A DNA stretch of 12,329 bases, from contig CAYRVF010000141.1 of the NCBI GenBank assembly GCA_964427535.1, positions 1-12,329 on the forward strand, read 5' to 3'. Positions 5,530 to 12,243 of this stretch are shown here, in pieces; within the stretch, counting starts at the first letter, position 1, and every line of letters begins with the position of its first letter. Source of the DNA: CAYRVF01 sp964427535 (GTDB taxonomy: Bacteria > Chloroflexota > Ktedonobacteria > Ktedonobacterales > JADMIN01). Under the pieces are notes generated by a model that saw only the letters and a program-made list of their open reading frames with translations, was not told the DNA's origin and did no database searches. The position numbers were made by a program, and so were the translations under genes.

Positions 5530-6606
5530 GTGGAGGAAGAGACGTCGCGGGTGTGGCTTCCGGAGACGCCAGGACCCATTCAACTGCAAGGCAGCCTGCA
5601 TGAGACTATCTGGGGCGGCAGCCACCTCGCCGAGGTCGCGGGCAAGGCCATCCCAGCCGGCGTGGCTGTCGGCGAATCGTGGGAGACAGCCCTCGACGCG
5701 CTCGCCACGAACGCCCCCTATGCCGGGCACACGCTGGGCGCCCTGGTCGATCACTATGGTCCGCGTCTGATCGGTCTGCGCGCCGAGTCGATCTATGGGC
5801 GCCGTTTCCCACTGCTGGCGAAGTTCCTCGATGCCAATGCCCAACTCTCTGTGCAGGTGCATCCGGAGGATGCCTACGCTAGCGAGCACGAGAGCGGCAA
5901 GCTTGGCAAGACGGAGATGTGGTACATCCTGCGCACCGAGCCGGGCGCGACGCTCGTCTACGGTCTGAAGCGCGCGGCATCGCCGGACGAGGTGCGTCAG
6001 GCGATCGCCGAGACGCGGCTCGAAGACCTGCTGCACACGTTCGACGTGCATGCGGGCGACGTCGTCTTCGTTCCCGCAGGGACGGTGCATGCCATCGGCG
6101 CGGGCGTTGTGCTGTATGAGCTGCAAGAATACTCCGACATCACCTATCGTCTCTACGACTACGGACGCCTCCAATCGAACGGGCAGCCGCGCGAGCTCCA
6201 CGTCGAGCGCGGGCTGGACGTGCTGCGCTACGAGCGCATCGAGAACGATCGCGTGCGTCCCGTGACGCTGGAAGACGCCGAGACCCGCACGTGCCGGGCG
6301 TTAGTCGCCTGCCCCTATTTCGTCGTCGAAGAGCTCCACTGTAGTAGCGACGCGGACTTCGAGGCGCGCCGCACGAGTTGCGAAATCATGACGGTGCTGG
6401 AGGGCGCATGTGAGGTGCGCTCGGCACAAGGCGGACTGCGTCTGGGCATCGGCGAGACCGCCGTGCTGCCCGCCGGGCTAGGCGCCTACACGCTCGTGAC
6501 TGAGACCGTGCGTCTCATCCGCAGCTACGTCCCCGACGAAAACGACCCGGTGCTCGAGCGCTGGAAGGCGGCGCAGTCCCCCTCTCCCGACGTCTCCCCC
6601 AGCTAA
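5530..6606 (+). CDS. manA: Mannose-6-phosphate isomerase, class I
   Basis: This 358-residue zinc metalloenzyme of the cupin fold interconverts mannose-6-phosphate and fructose-6-phosphate, linking mannose and GDP-mannose synthesis to glycolysis. The zinc ligands are visible: Q109 and H111 in SVQVHPED, E129 in KTEMWYIL, and H187 in GTVHAIG. The active-site region YRLYDYGR lies at 206-213. It resembles the shorter Bacillus-type ManA (GmuF/YvyI). The N-terminus starts directly at GPIQLQGSLHETIWGG and is slightly trimmed relative to longer members. GTG 5530 has AGGGG ten bases upstream; a second in-frame GTG seven codons later, with GAGGAAG before it, is an alternative start. It is probably transcribed alone, downstream of the terminator at 5407-5445. 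Confidence 0.92.
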   Translation: MEEETSRVWLPETPGPIQLQGSLHETIWGGSHLAEVAGKAIPAGVAVGESWETALDALATNAPYAGHTLGALVDHYGPRLIGLRAESIYGRRFPLLAKFLDANAQLSVQVHPEDAYASEHESGKLGKTEMWYILRTEPGATLVYGLKRAASPDEVRQAIAETRLEDLLHTFDVHAGDVVFVPAGTVHAIGAGVVLYELQEYSDITYRLYDYGRLQSNGQPRELHVERGLDVLRYERIENDRVRPVTLEDAETRTCRALVACPYFVVEELHCSSDADFEARRTSCEIMTVLEGACEVRSAQGGLRLGIGETAVLPAGLGAYTLVTETVRLIRSYVPDENDPVLERWKAAQSPSPDVSPS

Positions 6607-6639
6607 CGCTAGGAGACAGGAGCCAGAGATACGCGGCGC

Positions 6640-6787
6640 TAAGCGCGCGCAGTTCCCCTTCTCTCGGCGTCAACCCGGGGAGGGGGTCAGGGGGAGGGGA
6701 CCGCCACTTCACACGCATCCCCCCATCGCCCTTCGGCGCAATTCCTTGCATCACGACCGCGTCCCTTGAAGGGAAGGGGTCGTGGGG
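6640..6787. repeat. Low-complexity, repeat-like convergent spacer with G-quadruplex motif
   Basis: No credible gene lies here. The minus strand reads as C-rich text whose translation (SPPPDPLPGLTPREGEL) is typical of short dispersed intergenic repeats often mis-called as proteins in GC-rich genomes. At 6677-6699 the plus strand has four G-runs of 4, 5, 5 and 4 bases with linkers of 1, 3 and 1, an excellent quadruplex candidate. A CCCTT-G-AAGGG palindrome follows at about 6768. Dispersed-repeat status is inferred from one copy only. Confidence 0.45.
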
Positions 6788-7417
6788 TTAGGTTCTGTTT
6801 GCCTGCCAATACACCAGCACGCGCGCGTAGTCGTCTGGTGCGTCCACGTCGAGCGCCGCTTCGGTCGGCGCTAGCGCAACCGTAACGAGCCCGTCGGCGT
6901 GACGGGCGAGTATCGAGCGCGCGCCCTCATCACCCGTCAGTCCGGCGAACTCATCCCAGAGATGACGCGGGAAGTAGACCGGATTGCCACGCTGACCCGC
7001 GTAGGATGCGGCGACGATTGAGCTGGGCCGCTGCCGGGCGGCATCGGCGAGGGTCGAGAGCATGGTGCCGGTCAACAGCGGCTGGTCGCCAAGCAGCACC
7101 ATCGCGCCAATCAGATAATCGCTCTCCGGGATGGCTCGCAGACGGTCCATGCCGATACGTAGCGAGCCCGCCATACCTTTTTCGTAGTCGGGATTGAGCG
7201 CTTCCACATGTGGGAGGCCCGAGAGGACGTCGCTCACGGTAGAGGCGTCGCGGCCGAGCACGACGACCAGCGGCGAGAGATGCGCATCGACGGCGGCCTG
7301 GGCCACATGGGCGACGATGGGCCTCTCGCCAAGCGGCAGCAGCAGCTTGTGCCGGCCCATGCGCGACGAGCCCCCCGCTGCCAGCAGAATGGCGCCGACC
7401 GCTCCGCTCCGCTGCAT
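6788..7417 (-). CDS. MobA/MocA-type nucleotidyltransferase (molybdenum cofactor)
   Basis: This 209-residue NTP-transferase belongs to the MobA/MocA/CoxI group, which attaches CMP or GMP to molybdopterin in molybdoenzyme maturation. It has the nucleotide-binding signature LAAGGSSRMGRHK (12-24) and LLLPLG. Also present are NPDYEKGMAGSLRIGM (75-90), metal-binding D111 in LLGDQP, the GNPVYFPRHLW segment (144-154), GDEGARSIL, and DVDAPDDY near the end. These favour MocA, the cytidylyltransferase type used for xanthine-dehydrogenase or CO-dehydrogenase cofactors, but no such enzyme is in the window. ATG 7415-7417 is preferred over an upstream GTG at 7435 because GGAGAGGAG lies just before it and the upstream codons coincide with that ribosome site. 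It is divergent from the NMNAT-like gene and convergent with manA. Confidence 0.9.
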   Translation of the reverse strand: MQRSGAVGAILLAAGGSSRMGRHKLLLPLGERPIVAHVAQAAVDAHLSPLVVVLGRDASTVSDVLSGLPHVEALNPDYEKGMAGSLRIGMDRLRAIPESDYLIGAMVLLGDQPLLTGTMLSTLADAARQRPSSIVAASYAGQRGNPVYFPRHLWDEFAGLTGDEGARSILARHADGLVTVALAPTEAALDVDAPDDYARVLVYWQANRT

Positions 7418-7476
7418 GCCCGCTCTCCTCTCCACTCGCCCCGCACGTCTTTCGCCCGGCTATATTCTACAGTGGA

Positions 7477-7491
7477 GTGGCGAAGCGCCAC
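7477..7491. repeat. Short hairpin in the divergent 7418-7525 promoter region
   Basis: GTGGCG and CGCCAC enclose AAG. It sits about 35 bases before the NMNAT-like start and about 60 bases from the MobA-like start. TATATT at 7461-7466 is the only AT-rich block nearby and could serve as a -10 for the + strand gene, but without a recognisable -35. The hairpin could be an operator or a leader structure. Confidence 0.3.
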
Positions 7492-7525
7492 CCGAGACAC
7501 CCCGATACCGCCCAGGAGCACATCG

Positions 7526-8587
7526 ATGACGCGGAGGAAGCGCGACGACACGAGTGCGGCAGCTGACGCGATCTGGCAGCAGCGGTATGAGGCCGCTCAC
7601 CGTGAGCTCGACAGCCCGGCGGCAATCGGCGACCTGCTCGATCTGGTCGCCCGGGCTGACCCACGCCTTTCGCCGCTCGCGGTGCCGGTGGCTGGCGCGG
7701 AGAGACTTCGCGCTGCACGTCGCGTGGGTCTATTCCCGGGATCTTTCAACCCGCTGACGCTAGCGCATCTCGCGCTGGCCGACTCTGCCCGGACGGTGGC
7801 CCGGCTCGATCTCGTCGTATGGGCCATGGCCTCGGTCACCATCGACAAAGAGCGCGTCGAGCGTGCCTCGCTGCCAGACCGCCTCGCGCAGCTCGCGCCA
7901 CACGTCCGCTCGCAGCCCGGCTACGCGCTGGCGCTGCTCAACCATGGCCTGTACGTGGATGAGGCCCGCGCGACACGGGAACTGCTCGCACCGGATGTGG
8001 AGCTGTTCATTCTGACAGGCTACGACAAGATTGTGCAGATTTTCGATCCGCGCTACTACGACGACCGCACCGCCGCGCTCGACGAACTCTTCTCGCTGGC
8101 CTCGGTGCTGGTCGCGCCGCGCGCTGGAGCCGGGGAGGACGCGCTGCGTGAGCTCCTCGCCGCGCCGGAGAACCGCTCCTACGCGCGACATGTGCGCTTT
8201 ATTTCAGTGCCAGAGAGATACACCGGCGATTCGTCGACCGAAGCGCGCGAGCTCGCGGCAGCGGGACATACTAGCGATGCCGATTTGCGCGGACTGGTGC
8301 CGCCAGAGGGTGCGGCGCTGATTCGTGAGACGGGCGCGTATACGCCGCTCCAGCCCCGTCGACCCGATGCCTACGCGCTGCGTATCGCCTGGGAGCATGA
8401 AATCTGGCAGGACGTGCCCCCAGCAAAGAGAGCCGCGCTGCCCCCGCTCTCAACGCTGGTAGACATCAGTCGCAAACAGAGCGAGCGCGGACGACTCGCG
8501 CGACGCTGGCTGCGCGGCGAGACTTGGCCGGAACGCCCGCGCACCATCCTCGACCTGCAGACGCGTCTGGGCGTGGGGGACGTGTAG
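7526..8587 (+). CDS. NMNAT-like nicotinate/nicotinamide-nucleotide adenylyltransferase with extensions
   Basis: This 353-residue protein has a Rossmann-type nucleotidyltransferase core. GLFPGSFNPLTLAHL (68-82) carries T78 and H81 in the place of the HxGH motif, in the TxxH form I associate with eukaryotic-type NMNAT. LTGYDKIVQIFDPRYY (163-178) matches the substrate-loop GxD region, and DSSTEAR (235-241) is the C-terminal ISSTxxR-like motif. Such enzymes join ATP to nicotinic acid or nicotinamide mononucleotide in NAD synthesis. The family is usually near 200 residues; here about 65 residues precede the core and about 75 follow it, the latter Arg/Trp-rich. ATG 7526 has AGGAG seven bases upstream; the longer open frame to 7208 overlaps the MobA-like gene and is rejected. 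Fold is well supported, substrate less so. Confidence 0.85.
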   Translation: MTRRKRDDTSAAADAIWQQRYEAAHRELDSPAAIGDLLDLVARADPRLSPLAVPVAGAERLRAARRVGLFPGSFNPLTLAHLALADSARTVARLDLVVWAMASVTIDKERVERASLPDRLAQLAPHVRSQPGYALALLNHGLYVDEARATRELLAPDVELFILTGYDKIVQIFDPRYYDDRTAALDELFSLASVLVAPRAGAGEDALRELLAAPENRSYARHVRFISVPERYTGDSSTEARELAAAGHTSDADLRGLVPPEGAALIRETGAYTPLQPRRPDAYALRIAWEHEIWQDVPPAKRAALPPLSTLVDISRKQSERGRLARRWLRGETWPERPRTILDLQTRLGVGDV

Positions 8588-8600
8588 ACGCGAGGCGGGC

Positions 8601-8771
8601 TCAGTGGCGCTCCCACCAGTCTTTGCGTCGCGGCTCAGGTTGCCGTGTGCGTGTGTAGTACTCGGCCAGCTTGTCCCATCGGTTCCGCATGAACAAAGCG
8701 GCGACGATGAGCACGGTCGAGAAAAAGATCACCGTCGTCAATCCGATGACGACGACTAGAGACGCCGACAT
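8601..8771 (-). CDS. Small single-span membrane protein, 56 residues
   Basis: This short gene has a near-perfect ribosome site, AGGAGGT, five bases before ATG 8769-8771. It encodes SLVVVIGLTTVIFFSTVLIV (4-23) continuing through AALFM, a clear membrane helix. A cytoplasm-type polar tail follows with RNRWDKLAEYYTRTRQPEP and ends in WWERH. One Trp and a Tyr pair near the membrane edge and a Trp pair at the end are notable. The positive residues after the helix predict the tail inside the cell. I do not recognise the family. It converges with the NMNAT-like gene (13 bases between stops) and is divergent from rpoN. A TACAAT -10 candidate lies about 35 bases upstream. Confidence 0.75.
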   Translation of the reverse strand: MSASLVVVIGLTTVIFFSTVLIVAALFMRNRWDKLAEYYTRTRQPEPRRKDWWERH

Positions 8772-9121
8772 GCGGACCTCCTATGTTCCCGTCCCAGTAT
8801 CTACGCCATTGTACCGCATCGCCGCTGGTAGAGCTTTCGTCGCCGGACTCTGGCGATTTCTCCAAGCTTTGGCCTGACTGCTGCATTTGCGGATGCCGAA
8901 CTGTGTACCAATCTGGCAGTTCGCGGGCGCGGCTGTAACCACGCGTTCCTCCCGCTCGTCGTACTCTGTGTAGGGCAAACATACGATAGTATATGAGAAT
9001 GTACGACCAGCATCTCAGTCGATCCGGCGCGGTTCGTGGGGCGCATGGCGACGAGAGATTGGCGGCGCCAGAGCCGCGAGACGACGCAAAGGCACATCTG
9101 GGGGAGGTTGAGGTGGAGCTG
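8772..9121. other. Divergent region between the membrane protein and rpoN
   Basis: About 350 bases hold no credible gene if rpoN begins at 9122. They contain the TACAAT element for the minus-strand gene and a 7-base inverted repeat CGAACTG (8897-8903) / CAGTTCG (8917-8923) with CCA-TGG arms in its loop. An AT-rich patch at 8981-8995 (ATACGATAGTATATG) could hold the rpoN -10. The segment 8993-9121 is open in the rpoN frame but lacks family similarity. Confidence 0.5.
8808..8813 (-). promoter_or_regulatory. -10 candidate for the small membrane protein
   Basis: The minus strand reads TACAAT, a five-of-six match to the -10 consensus. It sits 36 bases upstream of the ATG at 8771 and just before the strong ribosome site. 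No -35 is recognisable. Confidence 0.3.
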
Positions 9122-10609
9122 ATGGACATGCGCCTGGATTCGCTGCTCGCGCCGCAGCAGTCGACGATGATTACCTATCGGCAGATCGCGGCGGTGCGGC
9201 TGTTGCAGCTCTCCAGCCAGGATCTCGAGGCGGCGATCGCGCGCGAGGAGGCCGAGAATCCGGCCTTCGAGGCGGCCACGCAGTCGTGCTGCCTGCGCTG
9301 CAACAGCGTGCTCGCGGGTCCCGGCCTCCCCTGCCCCGGATGCGGCTCGATGCCGTCTGTTCCAGGCGAACACGCTTCGGCGGGCGTCGCGATGGATGGT
9401 GGCTACGGCGCTGGCTCGAGCGCGTGGGAAGACGACAGCGACGACCCGATGATGCGCGTCCCCGCGGGCGTGCCACGTGGCGAGAGCGTGCTGCAGGCGC
9501 TGCGTTGCCAGGTGAGCGGCGACGACGTCGACATCGCGGAGTATCTGGTTGAGTGCCTGGATTCACACGGCTTCTTGCCAGCGACCATTGTCGAGGACGC
9601 GGCGGACGTGCTGCATGTCGACGCGGCGCGAGTCGAACGCGTGCTGGCATGTCTGCAAGGTCTGGACCCGGTGGGGATCGGCGCGCGCGGCGCGCGCGAG
9701 TGCCTGTTGATCCAACTGCGGCGGCTGGCCGAGGCTGGTGAGCCGCATCCGCTCGCCGAGCGACTGGTGCGCGAGTTCCTTAAAGACCTGGCCTTCCGCC
9801 ACTTCCGCGAGATCGCGCACGCGGTCGGTGTCATGCCGAAGAAGATCGAGGCGGAGTGGGCGTTCATCCGCTCCCGGCTGAATCCCTATCCGGCACACGG
9901 CTTCGACGGCGAAGGGGGCACGTTGGCGCTCGCAGCCGCGCCGGTCCGCCCAGACGTCATCATTCGCGGGCGCGACGGTGGCTTCACGGCCGAAGTGGTC
10001 GAGCGGCAGCGCTATGTCGTCCGCGTGAGTGAAGACTACCTCTGGCTACGGAAGAACCTCGCTGGGTCGGGCTGCTCGGACGACGAGCGCGTCCACGTAC
10101 GCGCCTACGTAGAGTCAGCGCAGTCGTTCATCTCCGCGCTCAAGCAGCGGTGGGAGACGATGCAGCGCGTGGCCGATGCCCTGATGGACCTGCAGCGCGA
10201 GTATCTGCTGCATGGTCAGAGTGCGCTGAAGCCGCTCACACGCGCGGATGTCGCCCGGTGTATCGGGGTGCATGAGTCCACGGTCAGCCGCGCGACCGAT
10301 GGCAAGTATGTGCTGCTGCCCAACGGCCACACAGTCCCGTTTGACGACTTCTTCGACTCGTCACTGCCGGTGAAGAAGACGCTCAGGGAACTGATCGGAC
10401 AGGAGAACGCCCGCAAACCCTACAGTGATGAGCAATTGACGCAAATTCTGCAAAATCGCGGCTTCGACGTCGCCCGTCGCACCATTGCCAAGTATCGTGA
10501 GGAAATGGGCATTCTGCCATCCCGCCTGCGCAAGCAGCGCCCACCAACCCGCCGCCGCGCCCGCCAGCCACGCCCCGCTGAGATGCGGGCCGCCGTCGCC
10601 GCCCGCTAA
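9122..10609 (+). CDS. rpoN: RNA polymerase sigma-54 factor with zinc-ribbon-like insert
   Basis: This 495-residue sigma-54 directs RNA polymerase to -24/-12 promoters and needs AAA+ activators. Region I is at 3-50 (RLDSLLAPQQ, then VRLLQLSSQDLEAAI). The core-binding domain covers about 120-300, with IAEYLVECLDSHGFL and LDPVGIGARGARECLL. The HTH is at about 374-396 (VARCIGVHESTVSRA), and the RpoN box ARRTIAKYRE is at 451-460. A basic Arg/Pro tail of about 35 residues closes it. Between region I and the core-binding domain is C57-LR-C60 and C71-PG-C74, a zinc-ribbon pattern absent from the standard enzyme, followed by an acidic linker. ATG 9122 is preferred over ATG 8993 because AGGTGGAG precedes ATG 9122/9128 and region I normally begins the protein. 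No activator gene is adjacent. Confidence 0.93.
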   Translation: MDMRLDSLLAPQQSTMITYRQIAAVRLLQLSSQDLEAAIAREEAENPAFEAATQSCCLRCNSVLAGPGLPCPGCGSMPSVPGEHASAGVAMDGGYGAGSSAWEDDSDDPMMRVPAGVPRGESVLQALRCQVSGDDVDIAEYLVECLDSHGFLPATIVEDAADVLHVDAARVERVLACLQGLDPVGIGARGARECLLIQLRRLAEAGEPHPLAERLVREFLKDLAFRHFREIAHAVGVMPKKIEAEWAFIRSRLNPYPAHGFDGEGGTLALAAAPVRPDVIIRGRDGGFTAEVVERQRYVVRVSEDYLWLRKNLAGSGCSDDERVHVRAYVESAQSFISALKQRWETMQRVADALMDLQREYLLHGQSALKPLTRADVARCIGVHESTVSRATDGKYVLLPNGHTVPFDDFFDSSLPVKKTLRELIGQENARKPYSDEQLTQILQNRGFDVARRTIAKYREEMGILPSRLRKQRPPTRRRARQPRPAEMRAAVAAR

Positions 10610-10703
10610 CACCCCGCGCTGCAAGAAGTGTTCGTCGAGAGCCTGTCCGCCCGCCTGACTGCCCATTCTCTCAACGGGATTGGGGGTAGGTTCCACAGCA
10701 CGC

Positions 10704-11108
10704 TTACGAAGCCGAGCGCTCGTCGTCTTTCTTGAGCTGCTCCAACACCATCCTCCGAATCAGTGTTGTTGGACCAACACCGGTTGCCTGCGCCCGCTCG
10801 CGGAGCTTGCGCACGGTCTCTTGGTCGAAACGCACTTTGAAGGCTTCGGATAGATTTTTCGCGAAGCGCACCTTTACGGGATGAAGCTCGGCCTGAATCT
10901 CGTCAGCGCCGGTGTCGTGCGCATCCCACCACTCAGCCTCCTCTTCATAGCTGCTGAATGACGGGATTGCTCCATGTCCTTGTGTCGGGTATTTGAGATG
11001 CTCACTCTTGCGATTGCCTCGCCTTCCATGTGCTGTATAGGCGGAGCTCCTGCCGCTTCGGTGGTCTCGCGGTAACCACGTAAAATCTATCTTCGCCTTC
11101 AGGACCAA
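10704..11108 (-). CDS. brnA: BrnA-type antitoxin, apparently frame-disrupted at its 5' end
   Basis: The open frame ends in a typical CopG-like BrnA body: IPSFSSYEEEAEWWDAHDTG, then VRFAKNLSEAFKVRFDQETV, then a GVGPTTLIRRMVLEQL helix. BrnA binds the BrnT toxin and represses the operon. The only legal start in this frame is TTG 11106-11108, deep inside brnT, and the first 45 residues then have no family resemblance. The expected starts, a GTG overlapping the brnT stop as GTGA (11005-11003) and ATG 10975-10973, are both in another frame. From that ATG, one extra base would give MEQIPSFSSYEEE, a normal BrnA beginning. A one-base deletion near 10967, a sequencing error or a real frameshift is therefore likely. 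Family assignment is solid; the start is not. Confidence 0.75.
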   Translation of the reverse strand: MVLKAKIDFTWLPRDHRSGRSSAYTAHGRRGNRKSEHLKYPTQGHGAIPSFSSYEEEAEWWDAHDTGADEIQAELHPVKVRFAKNLSEAFKVRFDQETVRKLRERAQATGVGPTTLIRRMVLEQLKKDDERSAS

Positions 11109-11301
11109 GTATGATCACCAGGAGCCGACCATCGAGTCGAGGACCAATAACTCGTATACGCATGGCATTCGACTCATCGGTGAAGAGTTGGGCGGGGTCA
11201 CCAAAGCGCACCTCTTCGACTTCCGCACGAGTGCGATGATGCCGGTCACAGATAGGGGCCTCGATGTGCTCGTCCCCGATCAGCTCCCGTATTTTCATCA
11301 T
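11002..11301 (-). CDS. brnT: BrnT-family toxin
   Basis: This 99-residue protein belongs to the BrnT group of RelE-like ribonuclease toxins, which inhibit translation when free of antitoxin. It shows the family flow: DEHIEAPICDRHHRTRAEVEEV (10-31), FGDPAQLF (33-40), a VIGPRLDGRLLVIIL strand pair, FYVVTAR (73-79) and a final RLYSTWKAR. The order toxin then antitoxin, both on the minus strand, is the usual brnTA arrangement. The N-terminal helix is unusual: I expect RHGVT before AEVEEV in relatives, and here it is RHHRT, with Pro and Cys in neighbouring positions. ATG 11299-11301 is followed directly by a second ATG; neither has a strong ribosome site. Whether the toxin is active is uncertain given its damaged partner. 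Confidence 0.8.
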   Translation of the reverse strand: MMKIRELIGDEHIEAPICDRHHRTRAEVEEVRFGDPAQLFTDESNAMRIRVIGPRLDGRLLVIILGPEGEDRFYVVTARPPKRQELRLYSTWKARQSQE

Positions 11302-11506
11302 AGTGACATTGTGCTCTATTGCACTCCATAATCAACCTGACTGATGCAGCGACCAGGCATCGTCCGGCAGCCGTCGGTCTCGGACGTTCTTCACCATGCG
11401 GACTATGTGGTCACATGTTTCCGCTCCTTCCGATGAGTGCGAGAAAGAGTACGGGCAATGGCCTGAGTAGCAGTGTGCTCAATACGACAGGACACAGGAG
11501 GACTGA

Positions 11507-12226
11507 ATGACTGGACGGATGATCGAGTTCGATACCGTAGGAACGCCCGCCCGGGGCTATCTGTCGACGCCGGACAACTCGACGGAGCCAGGGGCGCCGG
11601 GGGTGATCGTGCTGCATGCGTGGTGGGGGCTGACAGAGCCGTTCCGGCAGGTCTGCGACCGGCTCGCGGAGGTGGGCTTTGTGGCCCTCGCTCCCGACCT
11701 CTATCGCGGCAAGACGACCGCGTCAGTCGAGGAGGCGGAAGCGTTGGCCACGGCACTGCAGGGGGAGTCGGACCGGGCGGACTGCGACATCGCAGGGGCG
11801 GTGCGCTTCCTGCGCCAGCACGCGTCGGAGAGCCGGGCGAACGGTAACGGCAAGCTGGCCGTCATCGGCTTCTCACTGGGTGCCGCCTACGCGCTCGATG
11901 CCTCCGTCACCCTGGCAGAGGACATCGCCGCGGTCGTGACCTTTTATGGCACCTACCCTGGGCCAGATTTTGGCCGCGCGCGGGCCTCATACCTCTGCCA
12001 CTTCGCGGAAGACGATCCTTTCGAGCCAGCCGAGTCGGTCACACAGATGGAGCAGGTGCTCCGGGCAGCGGGGAGGCCGGCCATCTTCTACACCTATCCG
12101 GCGACCACACACTGGTTCTTCGAGGCCAATCGTCCTGATGCCTACAACGCCGAAGCCGCAGCCCTGGCGTGGGAGCGAACACTCGCGTTTCTGAACGCGG
12201 TGTTGCGACGGTCGGATCGCCCGTAG
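11507..12226 (+). CDS. Dienelactone hydrolase-family alpha/beta hydrolase, serine type
   Basis: This 239-residue alpha/beta hydrolase matches dienelactone hydrolase in length and layout. The strand VIVLHAWWGL (33-42) comes first, then ALAPDLYRG (60-68), the nucleophile elbow IGFSLGAAY with S123, the acid near D170 in HFAEDDPFEP, and H202 in THWFFE. Classical DLH has Cys at the 123 position and a Glu at 36 in the oxyanion strand; here they are Ser and the WWG motif. True dienelactone cleavage in chlorocatechol breakdown is therefore doubtful, and a general esterase is more likely. ATG 11507 has AGGAGG five bases upstream. Its stop is 17 bases before the DinB-family gene, so the two are probably one operon. 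Confidence 0.92.
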   Translation: MTGRMIEFDTVGTPARGYLSTPDNSTEPGAPGVIVLHAWWGLTEPFRQVCDRLAEVGFVALAPDLYRGKTTASVEEAEALATALQGESDRADCDIAGAVRFLRQHASESRANGNGKLAVIGFSLGAAYALDASVTLAEDIAAVVTFYGTYPGPDFGRARASYLCHFAEDDPFEPAESVTQMEQVLRAAGRPAIFYTYPATTHWFFEANRPDAYNAEAAALAWERTLAFLNAVLRRSDRP

Positions 12227-12243
12227 TTGGAGGGGGAGCGCAC

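Noticed and set aside
6515..6754. 79-residue minus-strand frame between manA and the MobA-like gene
   Set aside because: Overlaps the end of manA and translates the C-rich repeat; no ribosome site or family resemblance.
7208..7525. A 106-codon upstream extension of the NMNAT-like frame
   Set aside because: It lies antisense to the MobA-like gene and over its promoter region, and a good ribosome site (AGGAG) precedes the ATG at 7526.
8993..9121. Longer rpoN start at ATG 8993
   Set aside because: The added 43 residues have no resemblance to sigma-54, region I normally begins the protein, and AGGTGGAG lies before ATG 9122/9128. It remains possible.
8635..9129. 164-residue minus-strand frame over the rpoN promoter region
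   Set aside because: Runs over the small membrane protein in another frame and antisense to the rpoN start; no recognisable domain or ribosome site.
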